Assembly: GCA_938018185.1 (NCBI GenBank)
Contig: CALIIW010000044.1
Coordinates: 1 to 45,743 of the forward strand
Direction: 5' to 3'
From: an uncultured Saprospiraceae bacterium
GTDB lineage: Bacteria; Bacteroidota; Bacteroidia; Chitinophagales; Saprospiraceae
Length of the DNA stretch: 45,743 nucleotides
Shown here: positions 1 to 8,415 of the stretch, in pieces
Layout of the letters: every line of letters begins with the position of its first letter
How positions within the stretch are numbered: position 1 is the first letter of the stretch
Notes under the pieces: generated by a model
Seen by the model: the letters and a program-made list of their open reading frames with translations, nothing else
Told to the model about the DNA's origin: nothing
The model's database searches: none
Translations under genes and position numbers: made by a program

Positions 1-2157
1 ATTTATAATATCATCATCAAATCCATGAAGTTCTGTCATAGCCCAATAAAGATCCCAAAGCATGGTACACCATACAGTACCTAAAGCATGAACTCCTGTA
101 TTGGCAGGAACATCATTAAAAGTTAAAGGATTAACTGTCATGTCAGTAGAGTATGGCTTTATTCTTATTCCGTTTCCATTTGTATTTTCTCTACTTACCC
201 AAGTACCAATACCTCTTTTTTCAGCTCCAAAATTAGCGGAGGTTGTCGTAGTAATCAAAGACATATAATCTGACCAGCCTTCTCCCATTTGTTCTGCATT
301 TGAAAGACATCCTGTATTATTTGCTCCTCCTGTCAATCTATTTGAAATCCCGTGGCCATATTCATGAGCAATGATACCATTAGCAAAATCTCCGTCATAT
401 TCATCAGGTCCAGAGTTTGGTGGTAACTCTAAAGAAATACTGACTCCTTCCGAAATGAATGATTTAAGTAAATCACAGTTTGGCTTACTAAGCATCACAG
501 ATGGAATGGTTGGAATTTCACCTTGTGGAGCTGGCCCTAGAGTTTCTTCTGCATCTTCATAATTGCAAATAATGGCAGCAACGGCTCCAGCCTGTTCTGC
601 ATTATATACTTTCGCTTGAAACCAACATCCTCCTCTATCGATCATAGCAATTTTGCCTTGAATATCTCCAGGGTTATTTATTTCATTACAACATAGGGTT
701 GGTTCTGTACTATCGTCAAATGCTAAAGCTATTTCTTTATTAATGATTGGGGTGTTTGCAATCATTGGTCCAAAATTCGCAGTTGCCGTTTGATACAAAC
801 CTGCAATACTAGTTGGTGATAAAACATTCAATAATCTTCCACCTGATCTAGTCCAAACATACATTTGCATTCTTGGATTTCCTCCGTCTCCTGGCGTAGC
901 AAAGTTTGCGTTATTTTCATGATCTTCATCATTTAGATCTGCACCATCTTGCGCCTCTACCAAAACATAATCTCCATTACCAGTATTGTGGTTACCATAA
1001 TTGTTTGCTTGGAAATTTCCTGATGCCTCATCAAATCCATAGGCATAACTAAGGTCATGAATATAATTTGTCATAAAAAACACATTGGATACTGCCGCAT
1101 CTTGATGCAAATCTGGCTCAGATTCCGGATCCCAAGGAAAATCAAAGGTCAAAGTATTGCCACCATCTGGAGAATACTCAGGGGTATTATCATCAACCAA
1201 ATCCAAGTAAGCATAACAGTTGTTTCCTCTTGTAATAGTATATTCTGGTCCAGGCTGTCCATTTGTGTCATGCCATCCAAAAGGATTTGATAATGGTTCA
1301 TGAGGTGTAACCAATAAATTCCTAGGTCCATATCCAGGACTTTCGTAAGGAATGATGCTGCCATTTATTACATCGGCAAAAACATTGTAGGTACCGGAAA
1401 CTGCCGCTGGTTGATTGTTTGTTTCCTTTACTTTTGCATTTACTTTAGTCGTCCTTGTTTTTCTAGAAGGAGCACTGCATTGTGAGTGATCGTGTTTGTG
1501 ACCATCCTTATGATCAAATTTACAATGTACCGTCCAACTCTTTTTATCTAAAATTGCTCCATCTACTGCGTCGACTCTTATTGACCAATAGTCTTTTCCT
1601 TTTATTGGATCTATTGAGACATCCCAAGCCAATTTATATTCTTGCTTATTTACTTTTTGATAAACCAAGTTTACATTAATATCCGCATTAGAAATTTCAC
1701 CTTTGTCATAGGTTACTTTGTTAGCATTTCTTCCTAAGGCTTTGAATTGAAAATTATTTAGTGGAATTTCTAAATTTCTACAAACAGATTGAACCGCTGC
1801 AACTTGATCAATCACAGGTGTATTGACATTTACCTTTGAAGCCAATTTCTGTACAAAGTTATTCGAAACGCAAATAGCTTTACCTTGATCGGTTACATGC
1901 ACAGAGGTGATGGCATTGTGTACTTTTATGTTTTGAAAGGTTTGGTTGAAATAAAAATGGTGAACTTTTTCCATTCTGCCAAAGTAGTAGTCACTAATAG
2001 CAATATTGTTCAAATCAGCTTCTTCAAGCCCCCATTCTATTTGTTTATCTTCTAAATATCTTAAGGCAACATCTTTGGGGCCTTGCGTTTGGGCCCAAAT
2101 GCTCGCATTGAAACATAGAATTAATAATAAAGAGAGTAGTTTTGTAAAAATATTCAT
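1..2157 (-). CDS. Secreted M36 (fungalysin-type) metallopeptidase, C-terminus cut by window edge
   Basis: Open for 719 codons from ATG at 2157 to the window edge, with no stop. An N-terminal signal peptide ends near WAQ (about residue 23). A fungalysin/thermolysin-type propeptide follows, then the M36 catalytic domain. The zinc motif HEYGH is at residues 598-602 (bases 352-366), with E599 as expected catalytic base, and the third zinc ligand lies in GEGWSD (E626). A protease-associated (PA)-like insert lies just before the HEYGH helix (about residues 470-580), as in bacterial M36 enzymes. M36 enzymes are zymogens that cleave extracellular protein. The missing C-terminus probably carries a T9SS sorting domain; this is inferred from the phylum and not seen. 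The gene is divergent from rlmB. Family assignment is secure; the substrate is unknown. Confidence 0.93.
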   Translation of the reverse strand, partial: MNIFTKLLSLLLILCFNASIWAQTQGPKDVALRYLEDKQIEWGLEEADLNNIAISDYYFGRMEKVHHFYFNQTFQNIKVHNAITSVHVTDQGKAICVSNNFVQKLASKVNVNTPVIDQVAAVQSVCRNLEIPLNNFQFKALGRNANKVTYDKGEISNADINVNLVYQKVNKQEYKLAWDVSIDPIKGKDYWSIRVDAVDGAILDKKSWTVHCKFDHKDGHKHDHSQCSAPSRKTRTTKVNAKVKETNNQPAAVSGTYNVFADVINGSIIPYESPGYGPRNLLVTPHEPLSNPFGWHDTNGQPGPEYTITRGNNCYAYLDLVDDNTPEYSPDGGNTLTFDFPWDPESEPDLHQDAAVSNVFFMTNYIHDLSYAYGFDEASGNFQANNYGNHNTGNGDYVLVEAQDGADLNDEDHENNANFATPGDGGNPRMQMYVWTRSGGRLLNVLSPTSIAGLYQTATANFGPMIANTPIINKEIALAFDDSTEPTLCCNEINNPGDIQGKIAMIDRGGCWFQAKVYNAEQAGAVAAIICNYEDAEETLGPAPQGEIPTIPSVMLSKPNCDLLKSFISEGVSISLELPPNSGPDEYDGDFANGIIAHEYGHGISNRLTGGANNTGCLSNAEQMGEGWSDYMSLITTTTSANFGAEKRGIGTWVSRENTNGNGIRIKPYSTDMTVNPLTFNDVPANTGVHALGTVWCTMLWDLYWAMTELHGFDDDIIN

Positions 2158-2376
2158 ATATAAATTTTTATAAGTAAGAATAGATCAAATTTTAATATCC
2201 AATTTGTATGGAGCTGTTTGTATACTCGTAAAAATAAAGAAAAAATTAGGCTTTATTGTTTTAATACAAGACACAAATCTATGTTTTTGAAGCTTTGAAG
2301 ACCAAATAGCATGAAATATTTCATGCTTTATCCTTTTTGAAGCTATCTGCAAGAATTTTTTTACTTAAAATAGTGT

Positions 2377-2384
2377 CATATTTG
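2377..2384 (+). promoter_or_regulatory. Putative -7 promoter box of rlmB
   Basis: CATATTTG is one base off the Bacteroidota -7 consensus TAnnTTTG, 22 bp before the rlmB ATG. The bases after it (CAGTCGATTTTAAA) closely match those after the equivalent box of rpsT (CAGACTATTTTAAA at 12003-12016), which supports a shared promoter/leader design. No convincing -33 element was found. Confidence 0.4.
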
Positions 2385-2406
2385 CAGTCGATTTTAAAAA
2401 ATAACT

Positions 2407-3150
2407 ATGCCAAGTAAACAATCCATTATCTACGGTAAGCATCCAGTTTTGGAAGCCATAAAAAGTGCTGCCCCTATTGAAAAGGTCTTTATACAGAAAA
2501 ATTTAAGTAGCGAGCTCGAACGTGAAGTAAGAGCAGGATGTAAAGAACAAGATATAAGTATACAATATGTTCCAAAAGAAAAGCTAAATAGACTTTGTTC
2601 TGGATTGCACCAAGGCATAATTGCTTATGTATCTCTTATCAGCTACAGCAAATTGTCAGATATTATTCCTTTTGTTTACGAACAATCAGAAACACCTCTT
2701 TTTCTGATCCTTGATGGGATCACTGATGTCAGAAACTTTGGTGCCATAGCTCGTTCAGCTGAGTTGAGTGGGGTACATGCCATTATCATTCCTGAAAAAG
2801 GCGGTGCTGCTGTCAATGAAGACGCCATGAAAACTTCTGCGGGTGCTCTAAATCGTATTGCTGTTTGCCGTGAGAAGGATATTCTTAAAGTAGTTGAAGA
2901 ATTCAAATTGAACGGTGTTCGTGTACTAGCCTCTATTTTGGACGGAAGCAAGATGCTCTATGATTGCGATCTCTCCGGACCAACGGCCTTAGTACTTGGT
3001 TCTGAGGATAAAGGGGTAAGTTCTAAGCTGCGTGCACTAATTGACGATTCCTTTATTATTCCTCAAAAAGGGAAAGGCAATTCCTTCAATGTCTCTGTTG
3101 CTGCTGGTATTATGTTGTATGAAGTAGGTAGGCAAAGGAGTAAGGTTTAG
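2407..3150 (+). CDS. rlmB: 23S rRNA 2'-O-methyltransferase, TrmH/RlmB family
   Basis: At 247 aa this has the usual RlmB length. An N-terminal substrate-binding domain (about residues 5-80, starting with the typical IIYGKHPVLEAI) precedes a SPOUT methyltransferase domain. The three SpoU motifs are visible: LDGITDVRNFGAIARSAE, LVLGSEDKGVS and IPQKGKGNSFNVSVAAG. These build the trefoil knot that binds S-adenosylmethionine. The expected role is 2'-O-methylation of G2251 in 23S rRNA; another TrmH-family RNA target cannot be excluded from sequence alone. It stands alone, divergent from the M36 peptidase gene. The start is the first ATG after the putative -7 box at 2377. Downstream lies a pyrimidine-rich stretch with no clear hairpin terminator. 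Confidence 0.92.
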   Translation: MPSKQSIIYGKHPVLEAIKSAAPIEKVFIQKNLSSELEREVRAGCKEQDISIQYVPKEKLNRLCSGLHQGIIAYVSLISYSKLSDIIPFVYEQSETPLFLILDGITDVRNFGAIARSAELSGVHAIIIPEKGGAAVNEDAMKTSAGALNRIAVCREKDILKVVEEFKLNGVRVLASILDGSKMLYDCDLSGPTALVLGSEDKGVSSKLRALIDDSFIIPQKGKGNSFNVSVAAGIMLYEVGRQRSKV

Positions 3151-3321
3151 CTTTCCATAAAAAACTTTACCCTTTAAAATTTACCAATTACCGTTTACAG
3201 TTTTATTCAGATGTTTACTATAACTAGTAGCCCCATCTTGTATTGAGCATGATGTATTATAGAAGAAAAAAACTTCACTCTTCTTCCTTTACTCATCACT
3301 TTTCACCCTTCACTACTCTTT

Positions 3322-3349
3322 ACCAATTACCAATTACCAATTACCAATT
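3322..3349. repeat. Tandem heptamer repeat, 4 exact copies of ACCAATT
   Basis: Four perfect head-to-tail copies of ACCAATT. One further isolated copy is at 3183-3189 in the same intergenic region. Confidence 0.9.
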
Positions 3350-3424
3350 CCTCCTCCTCATTCTCTAAGTATTTACGGGGGTTTCGTACTTTTTTTATTT
3401 TTTTTCAAAAAAAAATCAATTTCC

Positions 3425-3452
3425 TGTCCCCCTTTTAATCTTCTGTTCCGTC
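3425..3452 (+). promoter_or_regulatory. Candidate ECF sigma-factor promoter
   Basis: TGTC (3425-3428) and CGTC (3449-3452) are 20 bp apart, resembling the TGTC...CGTC pattern of many extracytoplasmic-function sigma promoters. It sits 40 bp before the DUF1761 start and the ECF sigma gene is two genes downstream. The pattern is short and could be chance. Confidence 0.25.
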
Positions 3453-3492
3453 ACGTAGTTGAAATCAATTAACTAACAGAAAATTATTTAAT

Positions 3493-3993
3493 ATGTTACC
3501 AAATTTTGCAATACTCACAGCTGCCGCCTTAATTCCTTTGATTTTAGGATATCTCTGGTTCCACCCAAAAGTATTTGGAGGAGATTTTTGGTATGACCTG
3601 ACCAATCTAAAAGGAGCAGATAGGTCAGAAGTAAGCACAATAAAACTACTATCTACTTTAATATTAAATTTTTTTATAGCCTGGGGCCTTTTTGGCTTGA
3701 CGATACATCAGTTCGGTGCATTTAGTATGGTTGGTGGAGATGCTGAATTATTAAAAACAGGCGTAGGAGGCGCATTCATGTCTGAGTATGGAAGCTCTTT
3801 TTTGAGCTTTGGACATGGTGCATTACATGCTGTTTTGCAAGCTTGTATTGGTTTTGTAATTCCTGTCCTTGGGTACGTGACTATTTTTGAAAAAAAATCT
3901 TTTAGATACTTCCTTGTCTATTTAGGATATTGGGTAATCAGCTTGATATTGATGGGGGGAGTGATTGGTCAATGGGGCGCCGTGATGGCTTAA
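3493..3993 (+). CDS. DUF1761-type integral membrane protein
   Basis: A 166-aa hydrophobic protein with about four membrane segments (near residues 5-22, 50-72, 110-130 and 138-160). The N-terminus, with ILGYLWFHPKVFG, matches the DUF1761 signature in which a glycine-rich helix leads into a W(Y/F)xPxxFG motif. The family has no established function. In this window it is the first gene ahead of a YCII/DGPF protein and an ECF42-type sigma factor, 80 bp upstream of the former. That suggests it belongs to the same regulon, but a separate transcript is possible. ATG is preceded by an AT-rich leader without an obvious Shine-Dalgarno sequence, as is normal for the phylum. Confidence 0.7.
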   Translation: MLPNFAILTAAALIPLILGYLWFHPKVFGGDFWYDLTNLKGADRSEVSTIKLLSTLILNFFIAWGLFGLTIHQFGAFSMVGGDAELLKTGVGGAFMSEYGSSFLSFGHGALHAVLQACIGFVIPVLGYVTIFEKKSFRYFLVYLGYWVISLILMGGVIGQWGAVMA

Positions 3994-4001
3994 ATGTTTT
4001 A

Positions 4002-4018
4002 TGTCATGTACTGTGACA
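4002..4018. promoter_or_regulatory. Dyad symmetry TGTCA-7 nt-TGACA upstream of the DGPF gene
   Basis: An inverted repeat with 5-bp arms lies 56 bp before the YCII/DGPF start codon and 9 bp after the DUF1761 stop. It could be a regulator site or a weak hairpin; the arms are short. Confidence 0.25.
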
Positions 4019-4073
4019 AGTTTTAGAATTAAAATTAATTAACTATTTTTATAAACAATTAAAATTTAAAATC

Positions 4074-4421
4074 ATGAAAGACTTTATGTTAATTTTCCTA
4101 GGAGCGGATTACGCAGCATTAGGGTTGTCTCCGGAGCAAATGCAAGCAAGAATGGGACAATGGTTTGCCTGGAATACAAAGATGAGAGAGCAAGGAGTTG
4201 TTAAAGGTGGAGACGCGCTTCATCCTCATGGAAGAAGAGTTACTGGAGAAAATAGAACGGTTACTGATGGACCTTTTGCAGAATCTAAAGAAATAATCGG
4301 TGGCTACTATGTAGTTAAAGCGGCAGATTATGATGGAGCAGTAGAAATAGCTCAAGGGTTTCCAGACTATGATCTTGGAGGAGCAGTAGAAATCAGAGAA
4401 GTAATGGTTTTTGAAAACTAA
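4074..4421 (+). CDS. YCII-related (DGPF domain) protein
   Basis: A 115-aa ferredoxin-fold YCII-family protein. The diagnostic DGPFAESKEIIGGYYVV segment lies at about residues 65-81, preceded by a basic loop ending GRRV and followed by the typical A.EIA..FP pattern. The biochemical role of DGPF proteins is unknown. They are consistently encoded beside ECF42-type sigma factors, and that is the case here: its TAA overlaps the ATG of the sigma gene by one base (TAATG), which indicates translational coupling. It is probably a target of that sigma factor. Family assignment is secure; function is not. Confidence 0.9.
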   Translation: MKDFMLIFLGADYAALGLSPEQMQARMGQWFAWNTKMREQGVVKGGDALHPHGRRVTGENRTVTDGPFAESKEIIGGYYVVKAADYDGAVEIAQGFPDYDLGGAVEIREVMVFEN

Positions 4422-5665
4422 TGATAGAACCTAACATAGACCATCTTTTCAGACATCAGTTTGGAAAGATGGTTTCAATATTGACAAAAGCATTTGGTTT
4501 TGAAAATTTAGAAACCATTGAAGACGCGATACAAGACACCTTCATTCAAGCCATTAAATCATGGCAAAATGAAATGCCTGAAAATCCCGAAGCTTGGTTA
4601 ACTGCAGCGGCAAAAAATAGAATCATAGATATCTTTAGATCTGTTAAAGCTGAAAAAGCAAGATCGTTTTCTCAAAATCCTTCCAGTTTAAGTTTTAAAA
4701 TAGACGAACTTTTTCTAGACCACGAAGTAGAAGACAGTCAACTCCGTATGATCTTTGCCGCTTGTCATCCCTTATTGGAACCAAAAGAGCAAATTGCCTT
4801 TGCCTTAAGAACAATTTCCGGTTTTAGTATTAAAGAAATTGCAGCGGCTCTATTAGTACAGGAAGACACCATAAAAAAAAGATTGCAAAGGGCTAGGAAG
4901 ATGGTAGCCCAAGAAAATCTAAAATTTGAAATACCTCTTGGGGAAAATCTACCAGCAAGATTAGACAGAGTAATGGAGGTCATCTATGTTATTTTTAATG
5001 AAGGTTTTCATTCAAATAAAAAGGACCTAGCCATTAGAAAAGAGCTTTGTGGAGAGGCATTGCGATTGGCAAAATTAATCTTAAAAAAAGAAGAATTACG
5101 TACCCAGAAATTCTATGCACTTTTTGCTTTAATTTGTTTTCATGCTGCTAGGCTTGATTCTAAAGTTGACGAAAACAATGAACTTATTTCCTTGTCTAAG
5201 CAAGACCGATCTAAGTGGTATTTTCCTTTAATTGCAGTTGCCAATGAAGCGATGAATAAAGCTGTGAAGGATACTGAATATTTTTCTTCCTACCATTATG
5301 AAGCTGCAATAGCTGCCGAGCATTTGCGTGCCATGAATTTCGAATCCACCAATTGGCAAATCATTGCAAATTATTACCAAGAATTACTCAAGCTTCAAGA
5401 GAATATCTATTTTAAATTAAACCTTGCCATAGTATATTTGCAAATGCCTGAGCTAGTAAAAGCAAAGAAAACCTTTGAAGATATTAAGCCAAAGGAACTG
5501 GCACAAAAAGAATATTTGTATTATGCTAGTTTAGCAGAATATTACCACCTGAATAAAGAGCAAGATCAAGCCATTATAAATATTGATTTTGCATTATCTA
5601 AATTAACGAATCCTTCGGAATTGAAATTTTTAGAAGGAAAGAAAACACTCTATTCTCAAATCTAA
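4421..5665 (+). CDS. ECF42-type RNA polymerase sigma factor with long C-terminal extension
   Basis: A 414-aa sigma factor, about twice the length of a plain ECF protein. Region 2 lies at about residues 8-75 (ETIEDAIQDTFIQAIKSW and AWLTAAAKNRIID). Region 4 lies at about residues 110-165 (GFSIKEIAAALLVQEDTIKKR). The remaining 240 residues are helical with TPR-like spacing, for example near FALICFHAARLD and LAIVYLQMPELVKAKK. ECF42 sigmas are defined by this C-terminal extension plus neighbouring DGPF genes, and there is no dedicated anti-sigma gene here either. The extension is thought to be needed for activity. The start codon overlaps the DGPF stop by one base. The inducing signal cannot be told from the sequence. 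Confidence 0.88.
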   Translation: MIEPNIDHLFRHQFGKMVSILTKAFGFENLETIEDAIQDTFIQAIKSWQNEMPENPEAWLTAAAKNRIIDIFRSVKAEKARSFSQNPSSLSFKIDELFLDHEVEDSQLRMIFAACHPLLEPKEQIAFALRTISGFSIKEIAAALLVQEDTIKKRLQRARKMVAQENLKFEIPLGENLPARLDRVMEVIYVIFNEGFHSNKKDLAIRKELCGEALRLAKLILKKEELRTQKFYALFALICFHAARLDSKVDENNELISLSKQDRSKWYFPLIAVANEAMNKAVKDTEYFSSYHYEAAIAAEHLRAMNFESTNWQIIANYYQELLKLQENIYFKLNLAIVYLQMPELVKAKKTFEDIKPKELAQKEYLYYASLAEYYHLNKEQDQAIINIDFALSKLTNPSELKFLEGKKTLYSQI

Positions 5666-5794
5666 AACAACATCTTCCATAGATTGCCTTACCTTTAGGT
5701 CTATAAATTGACAAAAGCCACCAAAACGAGTATTTAATTCAAATAATTTATTTTCTTATCCTTATATTTATATTGATTGAAAGCTTAAACTGCA

Positions 5795-8065
5795 ATGAAG
5801 ATTACCAGAATCTCGATATATATCATAGTTCTACTATTTGTAAATAGCCTGGCTGCACAACAGATTGAATCCTCAATTCTAAAAGCAAGTAAGGCAAGTA
5901 GTAATTTTCACTTATCTGTAGATCAAAATGGACGATCTGCTATTTTTGATTATTCAACTATTTCAGTCCGAAATGACTTCAGTTTTTATGCTTTTAACCA
6001 GTATTCAAACCCAATTTTTTCTAAAAAAATAACAAAAGAAGGTTTTACTTTTCAGGTTTTGGGTCGATCAGCGCAAAGTTTTTCAGACGACTTAATTGTT
6101 GTTGCGACTCACTCGTCCCCCATCTTTGTTGATGATGGTGTTGAAAATTTTGACCTTTTGATTTATGACATTCCTCAAGATAAACACATAGCCTTAGGCC
6201 AAGATTCTCCTGGCAAACCTTCTGAAATTTATATCGATTCCGAAAAGATATTAGTTTTGAGAAATCATGATGCCTTTACTAAGATGTTTGCAATTGATAG
6301 AGCTGGAAATGAACTGTGGTCAAAATCATTCGAATTCTTTGAAGATGGGGTCTTGTTAGATCAATTTTCTTTTATTACTTATAGTAAATTCGCATCCATT
6401 CAATTTAGTACTGATGGGTTTTTCATAATTGCTTTTACGCTTACAAATGATAGGACCTTGTTGTTAAAAATTTCAGAAAATGGCGAACAGCTTTCTTCAA
6501 AGATATTAGAAGAATGTTCTCTCTTAAATGTTGAAATAGATGACATCAATAAAACCATTTATTATTCTGGTTTGAGTAGGAGAACAGATTTTCAAAGCGA
6601 AGGATTTGAGAAAGGTATACTCTTGAAAACTGATTTTGATCTTAATGTGCAACAAACAAATTTGATTTATGCAGATCATTATCCTTTTCTAGATTTAAAT
6701 CTAAATTTAGTAGAAGATGAAATTCTTCTGTCCTCCACTTCTTTTAATAAAGTTCCTTTGATCTATGCTACCCTTAATACTAATTTTGAAGTGATTGATG
6801 AATATGGATATAATATTAGAACGACTAGATTTAGAAGAGGGCATTATTTTTCAGATTCAAATATTAGGTTTCTTGTTTCTGATGATGACGGTTACCCAGT
6901 AGTTTTTAAGTCAAACTTCAAAGGAGAGATTGATGATTGTGAAATTTTAGAAGCTTGTCTTAGTTCCGATGAAATAGTACTGGTGGAAAAATCAACTGAA
7001 ATTGTAATAAATGAAACTCCTGGTCTGATTGAGACTAATTTAACTTTAGAAAATACTACAGAACAATTTGGATCTCATTCTTGTCCAAATATGCCAGCAT
7101 TGAACCCTGACTTTGATTTTCCAGATACTTTATGTATTGGAGAATGTGCAACAACTTTAAATATAAATACTGGATTAGCTGAGACGCAAAAATGGCAATT
7201 GAAAGGGCCTGCTCTTGATGAAACTTTTGTTGATCAAGAAAGTTTATCACATTGCTTTGAAGCAGCTGGTGATTATACATTAACCCAGTCAATTTCTTCT
7301 TTAGGTTGTGAACATACTTTTTCTAGAGATATTGTAGTCCTTTCAGATGATCTTAGCGCTCAGCTTAGCGGTGCATATATTTGTGAATTACCACCTTACG
7401 AGATAAGTTTAAACAATGACAATAGAAATATAAAGAGCGCCGTATGGAACACCGGTGAATCAGGTTTGCAAATAACTATTAATCAAGGTGGATATTATGA
7501 GGCCACAGTAACAGATGGATTTTGTGAAGATATTGTAGGTGCAAATTTTGATTTTTTAACGGACCTTATCGGCAACCAAGAAATAATTGAATTACCAGCT
7601 GATAGCCTCGTTTGTATTCAAAATTTACCCTATGTAATTAATTTAGAAAATAGATTTAATTCTACCTTTAAATTAAACGGACGAGAAGCAAAAGATGATG
7701 TTGTCACTTTATACAGAGAAGGCAAATACACCATAAGTACAGAAATAGAAGATTGTTTTTTTGAAAAGGAATACATTCTTAAAGTAGATTCTTGCTTGTC
7801 TCGAATTTATATGCCTACTGCTTTTAGTCCAAACGGCGATGGCATCAATGACACATTCGAACCACTAGGTTCTCACTTTGAACTCATAGATTTGACAATT
7901 TATGATCGCTGGGGTGCCATAATACATGAAGGCTCTGAGCCATGGGGTGGCCAACACCGAGGGAAAAATATCCAATCAGATATTTACTTTTATATTCTTT
8001 CTTATCATAATACGCTTGCAGATCTTGATGAAATTGTCAAGGGTAGTTTTACTTTGATGAAGTAA
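5795..8065 (+). CDS. Large secreted protein with gliding-motility/T9SS type B C-terminal domain
   Basis: A 756-aa exported protein. The signal peptide (about residues 1-21, ending SLAAQ) is followed by roughly 400 residues of repeated beta-rich segments without a recognised domain, possibly a propeller. A Cys-containing immunoglobulin/PKD-like region follows (about 420-650). The C-terminal 90 residues are typical of the CHU_C/type B sorting domain: MPTAFSPNGDGINDTF, then YDRWGAIIHEG, W-GG and a final aromatic strand ending KGSFTLMK. In this phylum such domains direct export through the type IX system and attachment or release at the surface. It stands alone, 129 bp after the sigma gene. The ligand or role is unknown; large proteins of this kind are usually adhesins or matrix proteins. 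Confidence 0.85.
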   Translation: MKITRISIYIIVLLFVNSLAAQQIESSILKASKASSNFHLSVDQNGRSAIFDYSTISVRNDFSFYAFNQYSNPIFSKKITKEGFTFQVLGRSAQSFSDDLIVVATHSSPIFVDDGVENFDLLIYDIPQDKHIALGQDSPGKPSEIYIDSEKILVLRNHDAFTKMFAIDRAGNELWSKSFEFFEDGVLLDQFSFITYSKFASIQFSTDGFFIIAFTLTNDRTLLLKISENGEQLSSKILEECSLLNVEIDDINKTIYYSGLSRRTDFQSEGFEKGILLKTDFDLNVQQTNLIYADHYPFLDLNLNLVEDEILLSSTSFNKVPLIYATLNTNFEVIDEYGYNIRTTRFRRGHYFSDSNIRFLVSDDDGYPVVFKSNFKGEIDDCEILEACLSSDEIVLVEKSTEIVINETPGLIETNLTLENTTEQFGSHSCPNMPALNPDFDFPDTLCIGECATTLNINTGLAETQKWQLKGPALDETFVDQESLSHCFEAAGDYTLTQSISSLGCEHTFSRDIVVLSDDLSAQLSGAYICELPPYEISLNNDNRNIKSAVWNTGESGLQITINQGGYYEATVTDGFCEDIVGANFDFLTDLIGNQEIIELPADSLVCIQNLPYVINLENRFNSTFKLNGREAKDDVVTLYREGKYTISTEIEDCFFEKEYILKVDSCLSRIYMPTAFSPNGDGINDTFEPLGSHFELIDLTIYDRWGAIIHEGSEPWGGQHRGKNIQSDIYFYILSYHNTLADLDEIVKGSFTLMK

Positions 8066-8405
8066 GGCAAAAAACGCCAGAGGCGTGACATTATTGTAGC
8101 CAGTGTGTAAACGCTGGGTACAAGAAATGATCTGAATTCATTTGGCAAGATTTTTATTTAAAATCATGACAAATGGCTTTCGAGGAGAACCTTGTTTTTT
8201 GGACATTCTCGCTATAAATGAGGTAAAGAATTTAAATTAGAACAAGTATCAAAAATCGATTTTTATTGGTTTAAGTTTTATCTGACAATCCCTCAACAAC
8301 TTTCAACTTTTAGTTTCACCTTTCACTGCTTCGCCTTTCTCTGCTTCGTCTTTCACTGTTTCGCCTTTCACTGCTTCACCTTTCACTGCTTCACCTTTCA
8401 CTGCT
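8066..8405. other. Intergenic region with REP-like hairpins and a 15-bp tandem array
   Basis: There is no gene in these 340 bases. The left third holds three adjacent inverted repeats (8075-8143), described separately. The right end is a 15-bp tandem array that continues into the pnuC stop codon. Between them (8144-8315) I see AT-rich sequence without recognisable signals. Confidence 0.7.
8075..8143. repeat. Cluster of three short inverted repeats (REP-like)
   Basis: CGCC-AGA-GGCG (8075-8085), CCAGTGT-4 nt-ACGCTGG (8100-8117, one G-U pair) and AAATGA-7 nt-TCATTT (8125-8143) follow one another directly after the stop of the 756-aa gene. The first two are richer in G and C than their surroundings. 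The arrangement resembles small interspersed palindromic elements. It could also act as a transcription end for the upstream gene. Confidence 0.45.
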
Positions 8406-8415
8406 TCACCTTTCT
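8316..8415. repeat. 15-bp tandem repeat array, about 6.7 copies, reaching into the 3' end of pnuC
   Basis: The unit TCACCTTTCACTGCT occurs exactly at 8316-8330, 8376-8390 and 8391-8405. Variants of one to three bases lie at 8331-8375 (three units), and a partial unit at 8406-8415 includes the pnuC stop codon and the two codons before it. Read on the minus strand, one frame through the array is open (a repeating AVKGE peptide), but it has no start and no coding support. Confidence 0.92.

Larger units (their letters stand above)
3151..3492. other. Intergenic region, pyrimidine-rich, with heptamer repeat and possible promoter
   Basis: There is no gene in these 342 bases. The region holds a pyrimidine-rich stretch (about 3270-3360), four exact tandem copies of ACCAATT (3322-3349), a T8-C-A9 tract flanked by GGGGG and CCCCC runs (about 3376-3432) that could fold as a long imperfect hairpin, and a possible ECF-type promoter just before the DUF1761 gene. 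Confidence 0.6.

Noticed and set aside
8316-8415. CRISPR array
   Set aside because: The units are directly adjacent with no unique spacers, and they are 15 bp long; it is a simple tandem repeat.
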